Positions 24,852-25,174 of a DNA stretch of 25,174 nucleotides are shown here, one piece after another. Location: positions 18,959 through 44,132 of the forward strand of contig DADT01000029.1 of assembly GCA_002495065.1 (NCBI GenBank), written 5' to 3'. The notes beneath the pieces were generated by a model. It saw only the letters and a program-made list of their open reading frames with translations. It searched no databases and was not told where the DNA came from. The stretch's first letter is position 1. Every line of letters starts with the position of its first letter. Source of the stretch: Methanoregula sp. UBA471 (GTDB lineage: Archaea > Halobacteriota > Methanomicrobia > Methanomicrobiales > Methanospirillaceae). Made by a program: the position numbers and the translations under genes.

Positions 24852-25174
24852 TTAACTCCATAACCCGATTATTGGAAGATCCACGCTCGCTCCCCAATTA
24901 ATTATAGTTGGGGGGGTTGTCGGATATCCACTATTCCTCAAATAGAACGAGTGCGTCGACGGGCGGTATACTCCCACTTCAGTCTTATTATCCCCATCCC
25001 AGTCACCTGTTACCGGAAGATCCGTGCTCGCTCCCCAGTTGATTACTGTTGCCGGGTTTGCAGGATAATTACTGGGCCTGAGGTAGAACGTATGCGTCGA
25101 CGGGCGGTATACTCCCACTTCAGTCTTATTATCCCCATCCCAGTCACCTGTTACCGGAAGATCCGTGCTCGCTC
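24852..25174 (-). CDS. C-terminal part of an FG-GAP/VCBS-like repeat protein (start beyond the right edge)
   Basis: The minus-strand frame is open from the right edge to a TAA at 24852-24854; 106 codons are visible. The protein consists of 47-residue units, each with an acidic metal-binding-type loop (GDWDGDNKTEVGVYRP), then THSFYLR, then a less conserved stretch leading to INWGAS-x-DLP. Such loops bind calcium in integrin-type beta-propeller repeats. The last unit ends IIGLWS. This is probably an exported or surface protein, and possibly a glycosylation target, but the visible part contains no signal or sorting region. Unit boundaries at the DNA level are exactly 141 bases apart. Confidence 0.85.
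   Translation of the reverse strand, partial: ASTDLPVTGDWDGDNKTEVGVYRPSTHTFYLRPSNYPANPATVINWGASTDLPVTGDWDGDNKTEVGVYRPSTHSFYLRNSGYPTTPPTIINWGASVDLPIIGLWS
24885..25174. repeat. 141-bp tandem DNA repeats within the surface-protein gene
   Basis: Units begin at 24885, 25026 and 25167. Bases 24952-25033 and 25093-25174 are identical over all 82 positions before the window ends, while the first half of each unit differs at many sites. The repeat continues past the right edge. Confidence 0.9.

Noticed and set aside
24885..25174. CRISPR-like array at the right edge
   Set aside because: The 141-bp units are in one continuous coding frame and encode FG-GAP-like repeats; there are no short repeats with unique spacers.

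Overview
This window looks like euryarchaeal DNA, most likely from a methanogen of the Methanomicrobiales (Methanoregula-like). That placement is an inference. It rests on an archaeal-type RtcB RNA ligase, an AglB/Stt3 oligosaccharyltransferase, TATA-box-like promoters with little or no 5' leader, T-rich stop signals, and tandem-repeat surface-protein modules of the FG-GAP/VCBS kind. No rRNA, tRNA or CRISPR was found.

Layout. (1) 1-1171: the C-terminal part of rtcB, cut by the left edge, overlapping a small gene of unknown function. (2) 1172-2203: about 1 kb without genes, made of degenerate direct repeats and GC-rich hairpins. (3) 2204-4873: aglB. (4) 4918-7227, minus strand: a GT4 glycosyltransferase and a membrane-anchored GT2. 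(5) 7442-17653, plus strand: a co-directional polysaccharide operon with a nucleotide-sugar dehydratase/reductase, GT4, ABC-2 permease (Wzm type), ABC ATPase with a Wzt-type C-terminal domain, B12-binding radical SAM enzyme, coiled-coil methyltransferase resembling the O-antigen chain terminator WbdD, and two further GT4 enzymes. (6) 17917-21444, minus strand: a WcbI-like protein and a GT-C (PMT/ArnT-like) membrane glycosyltransferase. (7) 21526-23915, plus strand: a tight three-gene unit of GT2 (Dol-P-sugar synthase-like), a flippase-like membrane protein and a small methyltransferase; the last two genes are strikingly AT-rich. (8) 23916-24850: a decayed IS1595-like transposase and a small inverted-repeat structure. 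(9) 24852 to the right edge, minus strand: the 3' end of a gene made of 47-residue repeats.

How the genes fit together. The window is a surface-glycan biosynthesis locus. Soluble GT4 enzymes could build a glycan on a lipid carrier on the cytoplasmic face. Wzm/Wzt could export it, with a WbdD-like methyltransferase as a candidate for capping and length control. The GT2, flippase and GT-C proteins could add sugars on the outer face from lipid-phosphate donors, and AglB could transfer a glycan to proteins. Whether all of these act on one glycan cannot be read from sequence.

The most unusual feature is a C-terminal module of about 110-120 residues with a shared signature (GW near its start; D-x-R-x-x-G near its end). 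It is attached to three otherwise unrelated proteins here: the radical SAM enzyme, the WcbI-like protein and the GT-C glycosyltransferase. This suggests a common glycan- or complex-docking domain.
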